Notes under the pieces: generated by a model
Seen by the model: only the letters and a program-made list of their open reading frames with translations
Told to the model about the DNA's origin: nothing
The model's database searches: none
Part shown: positions 10,458 to 20,702 of the stretch, piece by piece
Numbering within the stretch: the first letter of the stretch is position 1
Layout of the letters: each line of letters opens with the position of its first letter
DNA from: Pseudomonas amygdali
GTDB taxonomy: Bacteria; Pseudomonadota; Gammaproteobacteria; Pseudomonadales; Pseudomonadaceae
Direction of reading: 5' to 3'
Assembly: GCF_002699855.1 (NCBI RefSeq)
Contig: NZ_LKBW01000265.1
Coordinates: forward strand, 1 to 41,193
DNA: 41,193 nt
Program-made: the position numbers and the translations under genes

Positions 10458-10949
10458 ATGCGACTGACTACTAAAGGCCGATACGCTGTAACAGCCATGC
10501 TTGACCTGGCGTTGCACGCGCAGAACGGGCCAGTGTCTCTGGCCGACATCTCCGAGCGGCAGGGTATTTCCCTGTCCTACCTCGAGCAGCTGTTCGCCAA
10601 GCTGCGTCGCGGCAATCTGGTTTCCAGTGTTCGTGGTCCAGGTGGTGGTTACCAGCTGTCGCGCGACATGAAAGGCATCCAGGTTGCTCAAGTCGTCGAT
10701 GCAGTCAATGAATCGGTCGACGCCACGCGGTGTCAGGGTCTGGGCGATTGCCACGCTGGCGATACCTGCCTGACCCACCACTTGTGGTGTGACCTGAGCC
10801 AGCAGATTCACGAATTTCTAAGCGGTATCAGCTTGGCGGATCTTGTCACTCGCCGTGAGGTACAAGAAGTCGCTCAGCGCCAGGATATGCGCCGTGGTCA
10901 TAACCACATGTCGCAACTGGGTAAGATCGAAACGTCCGCCGTCGAATGA
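10458..10949 (+). CDS. iscR: Fe-S cluster assembly regulator IscR
   Basis: IscR is an Rrf2-family repressor/activator whose own [2Fe-2S] cluster reports the cell's cluster status. The 163-residue protein starts [18 protein letters not shown], has a winged helix with [20 protein letters not shown] and the wing [12 protein letters not shown], and carries cluster ligands Cys92, Cys98 and Cys104 with His107. It heads iscRSUA-hscBA-fdx-iscX and has an IscR box in its own promoter, as expected for feedback control. Confidence 0.97.
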   Translation: MRLTTKGRYAVTAMLDLALHAQNGPVSLADISERQGISLSYLEQLFAKLRRGNLVSSVRGPGGGYQLSRDMKGIQVAQVVDAVNESVDATRCQGLGDCHAGDTCLTHHLWCDLSQQIHEFLSGISLADLVTRREVQEVAQRQDMRRGHNHMSQLGKIETSAVE

Positions 10950-10993
10950 ACGCAGATGAATGAGCGGTGCGCCTGCCTGATAGGAGAGCTTCA

Positions 10994-12208
10994 ATGAAAT
11001 TGCCAATTTACCTCGACTACTCCGCGACGACCCCGGTCGATCCGCGTGTCGCGCAGAAAATGATCGATTGCCTGACCGTCGAAGGAAACTTCGGCAACCC
11101 GGCCTCGCGCTCCCACGTCTTTGGCTGGAAAGCCGAAGAAGCGGTCGAGAACGCTCGTCGTCAGGTCGCTGATCTGGTCAACGCCGATCCGCGCGAAATC
11201 GTCTGGACCTCGGGTGCCACTGAATCCAACAACCTGGCTATTAAAGGTGTTGCGCATTTCTACGCCAGCAAAGGCAAGCACCTGATCACGTCGAAGGTCG
11301 AACACAAGGCTGTCCTCGACACCACTCGCCAGCTGGAACGCGAAGGTTTCGAAGTCACCTACATCGAGCCAGGTGAAGACGGTCTGATCACGCCTGCCAT
11401 GATTGAAGCGGCACTGCGCGACGACACCATCCTGGTTTCGGTCATGCATGTGAACAACGAGATCGGCACTATCAACGACATCGCTGCGATCGGTGAACTG
11501 ACCCGTTCGCGTGGCGTGCTGTTCCACGTTGACGGCGCGCAGTCGACCGGCAAGGTTGAAATCGATCTGACCAGCCTCAAGGTTGACCTCATGTCGTTCT
11601 CGGCGCACAAGACCTATGGTCCTAAAGGTATCGGCGCGCTCTACGTCAGCCGCAAGCCGCGTGTTCGCCTTGAAGCGACCATGCACGGCGGTGGTCACGA
11701 GCGTGGCATGCGTTCCGGCACCCTGGCGACCCACCAGATCGTCGGTATGGGCGAAGCATTCCGCATTGCCAAGGAAGAAATGGCTGCTGAAAACGTGCGC
11801 ATCAAGGCACTCAGCGATCGTTTCTTCAAGCAGGTCGAAAATCTGGAAGAGCTGTACGTCAACGGCAGCCTGACTGCACGCGTACCGCACAACCTGAACC
11901 TGAGCTTCAACTACGTCGAAGGCGAGTCGCTGATCATGGCGCTCAAGGATCTGGCGGTATCGTCCGGTTCGGCCTGTACCTCGGCCTCGCTTGAGCCTTC
12001 GTATGTGCTGCGTGCCCTGGGTCGCAACGATGAGCTGGCGCACAGCTCGATTCGTTTCACCTTCGGCCGTTTCAGCACTGAAGAAGAAATCGATTACGCC
12101 GCGCAGAAGGTTTGCGAGGCTGTCACCCGGCTGCGCACACTTTCGCCGCTGTGGGACATGTTCAAAGACGGCGTCGACATCTCCAAGATCGAGTGGGCGG
12201 CGCACTAA
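10994..12208 (+). CDS. iscS: Cysteine desulfurase IscS
   Basis: IscS is a pyridoxal phosphate enzyme that converts cysteine to alanine and hands the sulfur, as a persulfide, to IscU and other acceptors. The 404-residue protein has the PLP lysine Lys206 in [12 protein letters not shown], the ATESNN cofactor segment, and the mobile-loop cysteine Cys328 in [17 protein letters not shown], the same position as in E. coli. The ATG at 10994 follows TAGGAGAG; an in-frame GTG nine codons upstream is not needed. It lies 44 bp after iscR. Confidence 0.98.
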   Translation: MKLPIYLDYSATTPVDPRVAQKMIDCLTVEGNFGNPASRSHVFGWKAEEAVENARRQVADLVNADPREIVWTSGATESNNLAIKGVAHFYASKGKHLITSKVEHKAVLDTTRQLEREGFEVTYIEPGEDGLITPAMIEAALRDDTILVSVMHVNNEIGTINDIAAIGELTRSRGVLFHVDGAQSTGKVEIDLTSLKVDLMSFSAHKTYGPKGIGALYVSRKPRVRLEATMHGGGHERGMRSGTLATHQIVGMGEAFRIAKEEMAAENVRIKALSDRFFKQVENLEELYVNGSLTARVPHNLNLSFNYVEGESLIMALKDLAVSSGSACTSASLEPSYVLRALGRNDELAHSSIRFTFGRFSTEEEIDYAAQKVCEAVTRLRTLSPLWDMFKDGVDISKIEWAAH

Positions 12209-12289
12209 TTTAAAGTCGCCTCCAACACAGGTCATGTGCAATTGCGCGTGACCTGCAGAGCGGCTCCCTGATGTGAGAGGAATAGAATC

Positions 12290-12676
12290 ATGGCTTACAG
12301 CGAAAAGGTCATCGACCACTACGAGAACCCACGTAACGTCGGCAAGATGAACGCGGAAGATCCTGATGTCGGCACCGGCATGGTCGGCGCTCCAGCGTGC
12401 GGCGACGTAATGCGTTTGCAGATCAAGGTCAACGAGCAGGGCGTTATCGAAGACGCCAAGTTCAAGACCTACGGCTGCGGTTCGGCCATTGCTTCCAGCT
12501 CGCTGGCGACCGAGTGGATGAAAGGCAAGACTCTGGATGAAGCAGAGACCATCAAGAACACTCAGCTGGCTGAAGAGCTGGCGCTGCCGCCGGTCAAGAT
12601 TCACTGCTCGGTACTCGCTGAAGACGCCATCAAGGCCGCCGTTCGCGATTACAAGCAGAAGAAAGGTCTGCTGTAA
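12290..12676 (+). CDS. iscU: Fe-S cluster scaffold IscU
   Basis: IscU is the scaffold on which [2Fe-2S] clusters are built from IscS sulfur and iron. The 128-residue protein has the three cluster cysteines Cys37, Cys63 and Cys106, Asp39 beside the first, and LPPVK at 99-103, the motif recognised by the chaperone HscA. The ATG follows GAGAGGAATAGAATC. It lies between iscS and iscA in the standard order. Confidence 0.98.
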   Translation: MAYSEKVIDHYENPRNVGKMNAEDPDVGTGMVGAPACGDVMRLQIKVNEQGVIEDAKFKTYGCGSAIASSSLATEWMKGKTLDEAETIKNTQLAEELALPPVKIHCSVLAEDAIKAAVRDYKQKKGLL

Positions 12677-12751
12677 GCAGGCAGGCTTTTCAAGAGAAGC
12701 TTGCAGCAGAGTCAACTGCAACAGGCTAATGCAACAGGCTAAGGAGTTCCG

Positions 12752-13075
12752 ATGGCTATCAGCATGACAGAAGCTGCCGCTAACCACGTACGACGTTCCC
12801 TTGAGGGGCGCGGCAAGGGTGATGGCGTTCGTCTGGGTGTTCGCACCACAGGCTGTTCAGGTCTTGCCTATGTGCTTGAGTTCGTCGATGAGGCGGCTGG
12901 CGAAGACACTGTGTTTGAAATGCACGGCGTCAAGGTGATCATTGACCCGAAAAGTCTGGTCTATCTGGATGGCACTGAGCTCGACTTCGTGCGTGAAGGG
13001 TTGAATGAAGGCTTCAAGTTCAACAACCCCAACTCGCGCGGTGAGTGCGGCTGTGGCGAAAGCTTCAACGTCTGA
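12752..13075 (+). CDS. iscA: Fe-S assembly A-type carrier IscA
   Basis: IscA is an A-type carrier that passes clusters, chiefly [4Fe-4S], to target proteins. The 107 residues carry the three invariant cysteines Cys35 (TTGCSGLAY), Cys99 and Cys101 (GECGCGESF). The start [12 protein letters not shown] has AAGGAG upstream (12741 region). Its 3' end is 10 bp from the hscB start. Confidence 0.97.
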   Translation: MAISMTEAAANHVRRSLEGRGKGDGVRLGVRTTGCSGLAYVLEFVDEAAGEDTVFEMHGVKVIIDPKSLVYLDGTELDFVREGLNEGFKFNNPNSRGECGCGESFNV

Positions 13076-13085
13076 GGCTTTTATT

Positions 13086-13607
13086 GTGGGTACTCCCTGT
13101 CACTTCGCCCTGTTCGATCTCAAGCCCGAGTTTCAGCTTGATCTTGACCAGTTGGGCACTCGTTACCGTGAGCTTGCGCGCAACGTGCATCCGGATCGTT
13201 TTGCGGATGCCCCAGAGCGTGAGCAGCGTGTGGCGCTGGAGCGTTCGGCCAGTCTCAACGAGGCTTATCAAACCCTGAAAAGCCCGCGGAAAAGGGCGCG
13301 CTACCTGCTGGCAATGAACGGCAACGAAGTGCCGCTCGAAGTCACGGTGCATGATCCCGAGTTTCTTCTGCAGCAGATGCAATTGCGCGAAGACCTCGAG
13401 GACTTGCAGGAAGAGGCTGATCTCGCTGGCGTTGCGACCTTCAAGCGTCAGCTCAAGGTCGCTCAGGACGAGCTGAACCAGAGCTTCGCGGCCTGTTGGA
13501 ATGATGCTGCACAACGCGAGCACGCTGAAAAGCTGATGCGGCGTATGCAGTTTCTCGACAAGCTCTCTCACGAAGTGCGCCAGTTAGAAGAGCGCCTCGA
13601 CGATTAA
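13086..13607 (+). CDS. hscB: Co-chaperone HscB
   Basis: HscB is a J-protein that brings IscU to HscA and stimulates its ATPase. From the GTG at 13086 the product is 173 residues, starting [14 protein letters not shown], with HPD at 35-37 in the J domain and a C-terminal three-helix IscU-binding domain. An upstream in-frame ATG at 13005 lies inside iscA and gives an unnatural N terminus, so GTG with TGAGG eight bases upstream is preferred. Confidence 0.93.
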   Translation: MGTPCHFALFDLKPEFQLDLDQLGTRYRELARNVHPDRFADAPEREQRVALERSASLNEAYQTLKSPRKRARYLLAMNGNEVPLEVTVHDPEFLLQQMQLREDLEDLQEEADLAGVATFKRQLKVAQDELNQSFAACWNDAAQREHAEKLMRRMQFLDKLSHEVRQLEERLDD

Positions 13608-13610
13608 CCC

Positions 13611-13630
13611 CGCGCGGCTTCGGCCGCGCG
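13611..13630 (+). other. GC-rich UUCG hairpin between hscB and hscA
   Basis: The perfect stem CGCGCGGC / GCCGCGCG closes on a TTCG tetraloop, a very stable RNA hairpin. It has no T run, so it is unlikely to terminate; an mRNA-stabilising or processing stem inside the isc operon is the simplest reading. Confidence 0.7.
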
Positions 13631-13651
13631 CCAGTGATTATTCTGAACAGC

Positions 13652-15514
13652 ATGGCTTTACTGCAGATCGCCGAACCCGGCCTGAGTCCTCAACCGCACC
13701 AGCGTCGTCTGGCTGTGGGTATAGACCTGGGCACCACCAATTCTCTGGTTGCTGCAGTACGCAGCGGCCTGTCCGAACCGCTGGCCGATGCAGAGGGGCA
13801 GGTCATTCTGCCGTCTGCCGTGCGCTATCACGCTGATCGTGTCGAAGTAGGGCAGTCAGCGAAGATCGCCGCCTCCCAGGATCCGTTCAATACCGTTCTG
13901 TCAGTCAAGCGCCTCATGGGGCGCGGGCTGACTGACGTCAAGCAATTGGGCGAGCAACTGCCGTACCGGTTTGTTGGCGGTGAGTCGCACATGCCGTTCA
14001 TCGACACCGTGCAGGGGCCGAAAAGTCCTGTTGAAGTGTCTGCCGACATTCTCAAGGTTCTGCGCGAACGTGCCGAGTCCACGCTGGGTGGCGAACTGGT
14101 GGGGGCGGTGATTACCGTGCCTGCTTATTTCGACGACTCTCAGCGCCAGGCGACCAAGGATGCCGCCAGACTTGCCGGCCTCAATGTGTTGCGCCTGCTT
14201 AATGAGCCAACGGCTGCTGCCGTTGCCTATGGTCTGGATCAGAAAGCCGAAGGCGTGGTTGCCATCTATGATCTGGGCGGCGGAACCTTCGACATCTCGA
14301 TCCTGCGCCTGACCGGCGGTGTGTTTGAAGTACTGGCCACTGGCGGGGATACCGCTCTGGGTGGCGATGACTTCGATCATGCGATAGCCAACTGGATTGT
14401 CACTGATGCCGGTCTGTCTGCGGATATCGACCCTTCCGCGCAACGCAGCCTGCTGCAGGCTGCCTGCTCGGCCAAGGAAGCGCTGACTGACGCCGAGTCT
14501 GTCGAGGTCGCCTACGGTGACTGGCGTGGCACGCTGACCCGCGAGGCGCTCAATGCGCTGATCGAGCCTATGGTCGCGCGCAGTCTCAAGGCCTGTCGTC
14601 GTGCGGTGCGTGATACCGGTATCGAGCTTGAAGAAGTCGAGGCGGTGGTCATGGTCGGCGGTTCGACCCGAGTTCCATGCGTACGCGAAGCGGTGGCCGA
14701 GCTGTTCGGTCGTCAGCCATTGACCCAGATTGACCCGGATCAAGTGGTGGCCATCGGGGCTGCGATCCAGGCCGATACGCTGGCAGGCAACAAGCGTGAC
14801 GGTGGCGAACTGCTATTGCTCGATGTGATTCCGCTCTCGCTGGGGCTGGAAACCATGGGCGGGCTGATGGAGAAGGTCATTCCGCGCAACACCACCATCC
14901 CTGTCGCGCGTGGTCAGGAATTCACCACGTACAAGGACGGCCAGACGGCCATGAAGATTCATGTTCTGCAGGGCGAGCGCGAGTTGATCAGTGACTGCCG
15001 TTCCCTTGCACGTTTCGAATTGCGCGGCATTCCGCCGATGGTCGCGGGTGCGGCAAAGATTCGTGTCACCTTCCAGGTTGATGCTGACGGTCTGCTCAGC
15101 GTTTCGGCGCGTGAAATGGGCTCGGGTATCGAGTCGAGCATTCAGGTCAAGCCTTCCTACGGGCTGACCGATGACGAAGTCACCCGCATGCTCAAGGACT
15201 CCTTCGAGTATGCCGGCGACGATAAGGTCGCTCGTGTGCTGCGCGAGCACCAGGTTGACGCCGAGCGCTTGCTCGAAGCGGTTCAAGGTGCCCTTGAGGC
15301 TGATGGTGAGCGTCTTCTCGACGAAGAAGAGCGCCTGGTCATCAACCTGCAGATGAACGAATTACGTGAATTGATGCAAGGCACCGATGGTTATGCCATC
15401 GAGCAGCAGACCAAGCGTCTGTCGCAGGTGACCGATGCATTTGCTGCCCGACGCCTCGATTCGACGGTAAAAGCCGCACTGGCCGGGCGCAACTTGAATG
15501 AGATTGAGGAATAA
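13652..15514 (+). CDS. hscA: Hsp70-type Fe-S chaperone HscA
   Basis: HscA is the specialised Hsp70 that binds the LPPVK loop of IscU and drives cluster release with ATP. The 620 residues from the ATG at 13652 include the phosphate-1 motif [38 protein letters not shown] and [17 protein letters not shown] of the nucleotide-binding domain, then the substrate-binding domain. An in-frame GTG six codons earlier (13634) is possible but gives a non-family leader. The gene ends 3 bp before fdx. Confidence 0.96.
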   Translation: MALLQIAEPGLSPQPHQRRLAVGIDLGTTNSLVAAVRSGLSEPLADAEGQVILPSAVRYHADRVEVGQSAKIAASQDPFNTVLSVKRLMGRGLTDVKQLGEQLPYRFVGGESHMPFIDTVQGPKSPVEVSADILKVLRERAESTLGGELVGAVITVPAYFDDSQRQATKDAARLAGLNVLRLLNEPTAAAVAYGLDQKAEGVVAIYDLGGGTFDISILRLTGGVFEVLATGGDTALGGDDFDHAIANWIVTDAGLSADIDPSAQRSLLQAACSAKEALTDAESVEVAYGDWRGTLTREALNALIEPMVARSLKACRRAVRDTGIELEEVEAVVMVGGSTRVPCVREAVAELFGRQPLTQIDPDQVVAIGAAIQADTLAGNKRDGGELLLLDVIPLSLGLETMGGLMEKVIPRNTTIPVARGQEFTTYKDGQTAMKIHVLQGERELISDCRSLARFELRGIPPMVAGAAKIRVTFQVDADGLLSVSAREMGSGIESSIQVKPSYGLTDDEVTRMLKDSFEYAGDDKVARVLREHQVDAERLLEAVQGALEADGERLLDEEERLVINLQMNELRELMQGTDGYAIEQQTKRLSQVTDAFAARRLDSTVKAALAGRNLNEIEE

Positions 15515-15517
15515 CTG

Positions 15518-15859
15518 ATGCCGCAGGTGATTTTTCTGCCCCACGCCGAGCATTGTCCGGACGGGCTGGTTGTAGAAGTGGAGCCGGGCACGTCTATTCT
15601 CGAGATTGCCCACGAGCACCACATCGAGATTGAAAGCGCCTGTGGTGGCGTGTGTGCCTGTACCACCTGTCACTGCGTCATTCGCGAAGGCTTCAATTCG
15701 CTCAATGAAGCGGACGAGCTGGAAGAAGACATGCTCGACAAAGCCTGGGGCCTGGAAGCGCAATCGCGTCTGTCCTGTCAGGCCATTGTCGGCAACGAAG
15801 ACCTCACGGTCGAAATACCCAAGTATTCGCTCAACCACGCCGCTGAAGCGCCACACTGA
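15518..15859 (+). CDS. fdx: ISC system [2Fe-2S] ferredoxin
   Basis: This adrenodoxin-type ferredoxin supplies electrons for cluster assembly. The 113-residue protein has the ligands Cys42, Cys48, Cys51 and Cys87, the same spacing as E. coli Fdx, plus an extra Cys46. It begins directly after hscA and precedes iscX. Confidence 0.97.
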   Translation: MPQVIFLPHAEHCPDGLVVEVEPGTSILEIAHEHHIEIESACGGVCACTTCHCVIREGFNSLNEADELEEDMLDKAWGLEAQSRLSCQAIVGNEDLTVEIPKYSLNHAAEAPH

Positions 15860-15873
15860 TTCAAGGATTGCTC

Positions 15874-16074
15874 ATGAGTCTCAAATGGGTTGATGTGCAG
15901 GAAATCGCCATCCAGCTGGCTGAAAGCCACCCGGATGTCGATCCGCTGACTGTGAGTTTCCCCAGGCTGCGTAATCTGGTCATGGCCTTGCCCGAGTTCG
16001 ATGACCACCCGGACCGTAGTGGGGAAAAGGTTCTCGAGGCGATCCAGGGGTTATGGATCGAAGAGGCCGATTGA
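15874..16074 (+). CDS. iscX: Fe-S assembly protein IscX
   Basis: IscX is a small acidic protein that binds IscS and iron and tunes the rate of assembly. The 66-residue product (MSLKWVDVQEIAIQLAE...) contains the family's DPLTVSFPRLRNLV and DHPDRSGEKVLEAIQ. The ATG at 15874 is preceded by AAGGA; a TTG two codons earlier is an unlikely alternative. Last gene of the isc operon, ending before a terminator. Confidence 0.96.
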   Translation: MSLKWVDVQEIAIQLAESHPDVDPLTVSFPRLRNLVMALPEFDDHPDRSGEKVLEAIQGLWIEEAD

Positions 16075-16093
16075 CGTTCAGTAACGTACGCAG

Positions 16094-16123
16094 TTAGGCA
16101 ATACACCAGAACCCGCGTATAAT
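16094..16123 (+). promoter_or_regulatory. Probable ndk promoter
   Basis: TTAGGC (16094-16099) and a perfect TATAAT (16118-16123) are separated by 18 bases, and the ndk start lies about 48 bp downstream. The -10 lies in the loop of the isc terminator hairpin, so one short DNA stretch may end one transcript and start the next. The -35 is weak. Confidence 0.5.
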
Positions 16124-16132
16124 TCGCGGGTT
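16110..16132 (+). terminator. isc operon terminator
   Basis: The stem AACCCGCG / CGCGGGTT (8 bp) with loop TATAATT is followed by TAATTTTT. It lies 35 bp past iscX and looks like a factor-independent terminator. Confidence 0.75.
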
Positions 16133-16170
16133 TAATTTTTCGCTTCAATCACTGCTTCTGGAGTTTCACC

Positions 16171-16596
16171 ATGGCTGTTCAACGTACTTTCTCCATCATC
16201 AAGCCTGACGCCGTTGCCAAGAACGTAATCGGCGAGATCACCACTCGTTTCGAAAAAGCAGGTCTGCGCGTTGTCGCTTCCAAGCTGAAGCAACTGTCCA
16301 AGGCCGAAGCTGAAGGTTTCTACGCTGAGCACAGCGCTCGCGGTTTCTTCGGCGACCTGGTTGCCTTCATGATCTCCGGCCCGGTTGTCGTTCAGGTTCT
16401 GGAAGGCGAAAACGCTATCGCTCTGAACCGTGAGCTGATGGGCGCTACCAACCCTAAAGAAGCTGCTGCCGGCACCATCCGCGCTGATTTCGCTGACTCC
16501 ATCGACGCCAACGCTGTTCATGGCTCCGATTCGGAAGCAGCCGCCGCTCGCGAAATCTCGTACTTCTTCGCAGCTACCGAAGTAACCGCTCGCTAA
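16171..16596 (+). CDS. ndk: Nucleoside diphosphate kinase
   Basis: Ndk balances nucleoside triphosphate pools by moving the gamma phosphate through a phosphohistidine. The 141-residue protein shows [11 protein letters not shown] at the N terminus and the active-site His117 in NAVHGSDS. Codon choice is strongly biased, as in highly expressed genes. A short AGTCA/TGACT hairpin follows the stop, before rlmN. Confidence 0.98.
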   Translation: MAVQRTFSIIKPDAVAKNVIGEITTRFEKAGLRVVASKLKQLSKAEAEGFYAEHSARGFFGDLVAFMISGPVVVQVLEGENAIALNRELMGATNPKEAAAGTIRADFADSIDANAVHGSDSEAAAAREISYFFAATEVTAR

Positions 16597-16629
16597 GTCA
16601 TTTTTGACTGACGAGTGAAGGGTGAATTC

Positions 16630-17778
16630 ATGATTGCATCGACTGGTAAAACCAACCTGCTGGGGCTGACTCAACAGGAAATGGAGAAATTCTTCGACTC
16701 TATCGGGGAGAAGCGCTTCCGTGCCGGTCAGGTCATGAAGTGGATTCACCACTTCGGCGTCGACGATTTCGACGCGATGACGAACGTCAGCAAGGCCCTG
16801 CGCGAAAAGCTCAAGGCCTGTGCCGAAGTTCGCGGTCCCGAAGTGGTCAGCGAGGACATCTCCAGCGACGGCACCCGTAAATGGGTCGTGCGCGTAGAGT
16901 CCGGCAGCTGTGTCGAGACCGTCTATATCCCGCAGGGCAAGCGTGGCACCTTGTGTGTTTCGTCCCAGGCGGGCTGTGCCCTGGATTGCAGTTTCTGCTC
17001 CACCGGCAAGCAAGGCTTCAACAGCAACCTCACCGCCGCCGAAGTCATCGGTCAGGTGTGGATTGCCAACAAATCCTTTGGCAGCGTACCGGCGACCGTC
17101 GACCGTGCCATCACCAACGTGGTGATGATGGGCATGGGTGAGCCGCTGCTGAACTTCGACAATGTCATTGCTGCCATGCATCTGATGATGGATGACCTGG
17201 GGTATGGCATTTCCAAGCGCCGGGTGACCTTGTCCACCTCCGGCGTGGTACCGATGATCGATGAGCTTTCCAAGCATATCGACGTTTCCCTGGCCTTGTC
17301 GCTGCACGCGCCGAACGATGCGCTGCGTAACCAGTTGGTGCCGATCAACAAGAAATACCCGCTGCAAATGCTCCTTGATTCCTGCCGCCGTTACATGTCC
17401 AGTCTGGGCGAAAAGCGTGTGCTCACCATTGAATACACCATGCTCAAGGACATCAACGACAAGGTTGAACACGCCGTCGAGATGATCGAGCTGCTCAAGG
17501 ACACGCCTTGCAAGATCAACCTGATCCCGTTCAACCCGTTTCCGCACTCCGGTTACGAGCGTCCCAGCAATAACGCGATCCGTCGTTTTCAGGACCTGTT
17601 GCATCAGGCTGGTTATAACGTCACTGTGCGCACCACGCGCGGTGAAGACATTGATGCAGCATGCGGCCAGCTGGTCGGGCAGGTGATGGACCGTACACGC
17701 CGTAGTGAACGCTACATTGCTGTGCGTGAGTTGAGCGCCGAGGCCGAGACGGCCCCGGTTGCGGCGACTCGAACCTGA
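16630..17778 (+). CDS. rlmN: 23S rRNA/tRNA adenine-C2 methyltransferase RlmN
   Basis: RlmN is a radical-SAM enzyme that methylates A2503 of 23S rRNA and A37 of some tRNAs. The 382-residue protein has the cluster motif Cys116-x3-Cys120-x2-Cys123 ([12 protein letters not shown]), the SAM segment MGMGEPLLN, and the C-terminal catalytic Cys345 in [11 protein letters not shown]. The ATG at 16630 with AAGGG seven bases upstream gives [12 protein letters not shown]; a GTG five codons earlier is in frame. It needs a [4Fe-4S] cluster from the upstream isc operon. Confidence 0.97.
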   Translation: MIASTGKTNLLGLTQQEMEKFFDSIGEKRFRAGQVMKWIHHFGVDDFDAMTNVSKALREKLKACAEVRGPEVVSEDISSDGTRKWVVRVESGSCVETVYIPQGKRGTLCVSSQAGCALDCSFCSTGKQGFNSNLTAAEVIGQVWIANKSFGSVPATVDRAITNVVMMGMGEPLLNFDNVIAAMHLMMDDLGYGISKRRVTLSTSGVVPMIDELSKHIDVSLALSLHAPNDALRNQLVPINKKYPLQMLLDSCRRYMSSLGEKRVLTIEYTMLKDINDKVEHAVEMIELLKDTPCKINLIPFNPFPHSGYERPSNNAIRRFQDLLHQAGYNVTVRTTRGEDIDAACGQLVGQVMDRTRRSERYIAVRELSAEAETAPVAATRT

Positions 17779-17804
17779 CTGCCAACCTGATCGAGAGAGA
17801 CTCC

Positions 17805-18563
17805 ATGTCTGTGCGTGCCTCGCTGTTGCTATGTGTTGTCATGTTGCTGACGGCGTGCGTATCCACCGGCAACGTCAACCCGATGACAACGGCGCAGGGG
17901 CGCGAGGAAGCGCGCAGAGCGTACGTGCAGCTTGGGCTGGGTTACTTTCAGCAGGGGCAGACCGAGCGCGCCAAGGTTCCGCTGAAAAAGGCGCTCGAGC
18001 TCGACAGTTCCGACGCGCAGGCCAATGCCGCACTGGCGCTGGTGTTCCAGACCGAGATGGAGCCGGAGCTTGCAGAGCAGTACTTTCGCAAGGCGCTGGC
18101 TTCCAGTAACAACGAAACACGCATCGTCAATAATTACGGCAGTTTTCTGTTCGAACAAAAGCGTTACAAGGAAGCCTACGAGCGTTTTGAACAGGCCGCT
18201 GCCGACAACCTGTATCCTGAGCGGTCGCGAGTCTTTGAGAGCCTGGGCATGACTTCGCTGAAGCTGGGTAATCGCGAGCAGGCCCGTGAGCATTTTACCA
18301 AGGCGTTGCGCCTGGACCGCCAGTTGCCAAGGTCCTTGCTGGAAATGGCGCAGATATCCTACGAAGACAAGCAATATGTGCCGGCGCGTGATTATTACGA
18401 CCGTTTTAGCCAACTCAGCGAGCAAAATGCACGTAGTCTATTGCTCGGTACACGCCTGGCGAAGATCTATGATGATCGTAACAAGGCGGCCAGTTTTGGT
18501 CTGCTGTTGAAAAGACTCTATCCCGGTACGCCGGAATATCAGCAATACCTGTCGGAGCAATGA
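17805..18563 (+). CDS. pilW: Type IV pilus biogenesis/stability lipoprotein PilW (PilF)
   Basis: This outer-membrane lipoprotein is needed for assembly of the PilQ secretin, and so for type IV pili. The 252-residue product has a signal peptide ending in the lipobox LTAC (Cys18), then tandem tetratricopeptide repeats from about residue 36 (AYVQLGLGYFQQGQTERA, ANAALALVFQTEMEPELA, and further copies). It lies 26 bp after rlmN and overlaps rodZ by four bases (ATGA), the conserved rlmN-pilW-rodZ-ispG order. Confidence 0.93.
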   Translation: MSVRASLLLCVVMLLTACVSTGNVNPMTTAQGREEARRAYVQLGLGYFQQGQTERAKVPLKKALELDSSDAQANAALALVFQTEMEPELAEQYFRKALASSNNETRIVNNYGSFLFEQKRYKEAYERFEQAAADNLYPERSRVFESLGMTSLKLGNREQAREHFTKALRLDRQLPRSLLEMAQISYEDKQYVPARDYYDRFSQLSEQNARSLLLGTRLAKIYDDRNKAASFGLLLKRLYPGTPEYQQYLSEQ

Positions 18564-19567
18564 TGAAAGCGGCGCATCCCGAAGTTGTAGCAACCACCCG
18601 CGTGAACCCTGGAGAAACCCTGCGCCAGGTCCGCGAGAGCAGGAGCTGGTCGCTGCCAGATGTGGCTTTGAGACTGAACCTCACCGTGACCTCCCTGAGC
18701 AATCTGGAGAACGGACATTTTGAAAAGCTGCCTGGGCATACGTTTGCCCGGGGGTATGTACGCGCCTACGCCAAGCTGCTTGACCTCGATCAGGCGGCGC
18801 TGGTCGAACAGTTCGACCAGTTCACCGGCACCGATGGCAAGGGCAGTTCGGTCCACGCATTGGGCCGTATCGAAGAGCCGGTCAGGCTGTCACACAACAT
18901 CCTGCGTATCGTCAGCCTGTTGTTGCTGGTGCTTCTGGTCGGTGGCGGTTTCTTCTGGTGGCAGGATCAGGCTTCTCTGCGTGGCAGGGACCAGTCCGGG
19001 CTGAACATGGAGCACGTCGAGGTCGAAAGCGCCGACGGCACCACTCAGATTCACCCGCTGGACGAGCCGGAAGAGCCCGCAGTGGCCGAAACGCCTAATG
19101 CCGGACAGACTTCGCTGCCGTTGAACACCGGTGCGCCTGCCAGTGAATCTCCGAGCGCGGCGCCTGCTGCTCCTACTGCAGGTGTTACGAGTCATGCGCC
19201 TGCGCAGACACAGACACCGGCCGCCACTACGCCGCCTGCAAATGCTCCACAAGCGCCTGTTGCTGCGCCGACCGTACCGTCGATGCCGACCGCACCAGCC
19301 GAGCAGCCAGCGCCAGTCATGGCCGGGGCCGGTCAGGTTACTGTGCAGTTCGTCGCCGATTGCTGGACCCAGGTCACTGACGGAAACGGCAAGGTGCTGG
19401 TCAGCGGCCTTAAGCGCAAGGGCGACAGCCTGGATGTCAGCGGCAAGCCGCCATTGACGCTGCGCCTGGGCTACGCACGCGGCGCGCAGGTCAGCTACAA
19501 CGGTCAGCCTGTAGACGTGGCACCTTTTACCAGCGGCGAAACTGCTCGCCTGAAGCTAGGGCAATAA
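18560..19567 (+). CDS. rodZ: Cell-shape protein RodZ
   Basis: RodZ links the MreB cytoskeleton to the wall-synthesis complex. The 335-residue protein has a cytoplasmic helix-turn-helix domain at about 15-80 (GETLRQVRESRSWSLPDVALRL), a membrane segment near 115-136 (RIVSLLLLVLLVGGGFFWW), a long Pro/Ala/Thr-rich periplasmic spacer at about 180-250, and a C-terminal RodZ (DUF4115) domain with VADCWTQVTDGNGKVL. Two adjacent ATGs (18560, 18563) are possible starts. The stop is 3 bp from ispG. Confidence 0.92.
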   Translation: MMKAAHPEVVATTRVNPGETLRQVRESRSWSLPDVALRLNLTVTSLSNLENGHFEKLPGHTFARGYVRAYAKLLDLDQAALVEQFDQFTGTDGKGSSVHALGRIEEPVRLSHNILRIVSLLLLVLLVGGGFFWWQDQASLRGRDQSGLNMEHVEVESADGTTQIHPLDEPEEPAVAETPNAGQTSLPLNTGAPASESPSAAPAAPTAGVTSHAPAQTQTPAATTPPANAPQAPVAAPTVPSMPTAPAEQPAPVMAGAGQVTVQFVADCWTQVTDGNGKVLVSGLKRKGDSLDVSGKPPLTLRLGYARGAQVSYNGQPVDVAPFTSGETARLKLGQ

Positions 19568-19570
19568 GTC

Positions 19571-20680
19571 ATGCACGGCGAATCTCCAATCAAGCGTCGC
19601 GAATCCCGAAAAATATGGGTCGGTTCCGTACCGGTCGGCGGTGATGCGCCGATTGCCGTGCAGAGCATGACCAACAGCGATACCAACGATGTTGCGGCCA
19701 CCGTCGCCCAGATCAACCGTCTGGAAGCTGCCGGTGTCGACATCGTGCGTGTTTCTGTACCGGACATGGACGCTGCCGAAGCCTTTGGTCGCATCAAGCA
19801 ACTGGTCAAAGTGCCATTGGTCGCCGACATCCACTTCGACTATCGCATCGCATTGCGTGTGGCTGAACTGGGTGTCGACTGTCTGCGTATCAACCCGGGC
19901 AATATCGGTCGTGAAGACCGGGTGCGGGCCGTGGTCGATGCTGCGCGTGATCGCGGTATTCCGATCCGCATCGGCGTCAACGCCGGGTCGCTGGAAAAAG
20001 ACCTGCAGAAGAAGTACGGCGAGCCGACGCCAGAGGCGTTGGTGGAGTCTGCGTTGCGCCACGTCGAGCACCTGGAGCGCCTGAACTTTCAGGACTTCAA
20101 GGTCAGCGTCAAGGCGTCCGATGTGTTCATGGCCGTCGCAGCCTACCGCCTGCTGGCCAAACAGATCGTCCAGCCGCTGCACCTGGGTATTACCGAAGCT
20201 GGCGGCTTGCGTTCAGGCACGGTGAAATCGGCTGTCGGTCTTGGAATGCTGCTTGCCGAAGGAATTGGCGATACTATCCGCATCTCGCTGGCTGCTGATC
20301 CGGTCGAGGAAGTGAAAGTCGGGTACGACATCCTCAAATCGTTGCGCCTTCGTTCCCGTGGTATCAACTTCATCGCCTGCCCGAGCTGCTCGCGGCAGAA
20401 CTTCGATGTGGTCAAGACCATGAACGAGCTTGAAGGTCGCCTTGAAGATTTGCTGGTGCCGCTTGATGTCGCAGTGATCGGTTGTGTAGTCAACGGTCCG
20501 GGCGAGGCCAAGGAAGCGCATATCGGCCTGACTGGTGGTACGCCGAACCTGATTTACATCGACGGCAAGCCTGCGCAGAAACTGACCAACGACAATCTCG
20601 TGGACGAGCTTGAACGCTTGATTCGCGAGAAAGCGGCTGAAAAGGCCGAAGCCGACGCATCTGTCATCGTGCGCGGCTAA
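19571..20680 (+). CDS. ispG: 4-hydroxy-3-methylbut-2-enyl diphosphate synthase
   Basis: IspG (GcpE) carries out the penultimate step of the MEP isoprenoid pathway and holds a [4Fe-4S] cluster. The 369-residue protein has cluster ligands Cys270, Cys273 and Cys305 with Glu312 (ACPSCSRQ and [16 protein letters not shown]). The N-terminal barrel contains [14 protein letters not shown] and [12 protein letters not shown]. It starts 3 bp after rodZ and precedes hisS. Confidence 0.97.
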   Translation: MHGESPIKRRESRKIWVGSVPVGGDAPIAVQSMTNSDTNDVAATVAQINRLEAAGVDIVRVSVPDMDAAEAFGRIKQLVKVPLVADIHFDYRIALRVAELGVDCLRINPGNIGREDRVRAVVDAARDRGIPIRIGVNAGSLEKDLQKKYGEPTPEALVESALRHVEHLERLNFQDFKVSVKASDVFMAVAAYRLLAKQIVQPLHLGITEAGGLRSGTVKSAVGLGMLLAEGIGDTIRISLAADPVEEVKVGYDILKSLRLRSRGINFIACPSCSRQNFDVVKTMNELEGRLEDLLVPLDVAVIGCVVNGPGEAKEAHIGLTGGTPNLIYIDGKPAQKLTNDNLVDELERLIREKAAEKAEADASVIVRG

Positions 20681-20702
20681 CCAGGATTGCTAAGGATTTT
20701 CT

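Noticed and set aside
10991..12787. 598-codon minus-strand frame across iscS and iscU
   Set aside because: It runs antisense to two unmistakable isc genes and crosses their intergenic gap; codon pattern mirrors the sense genes.
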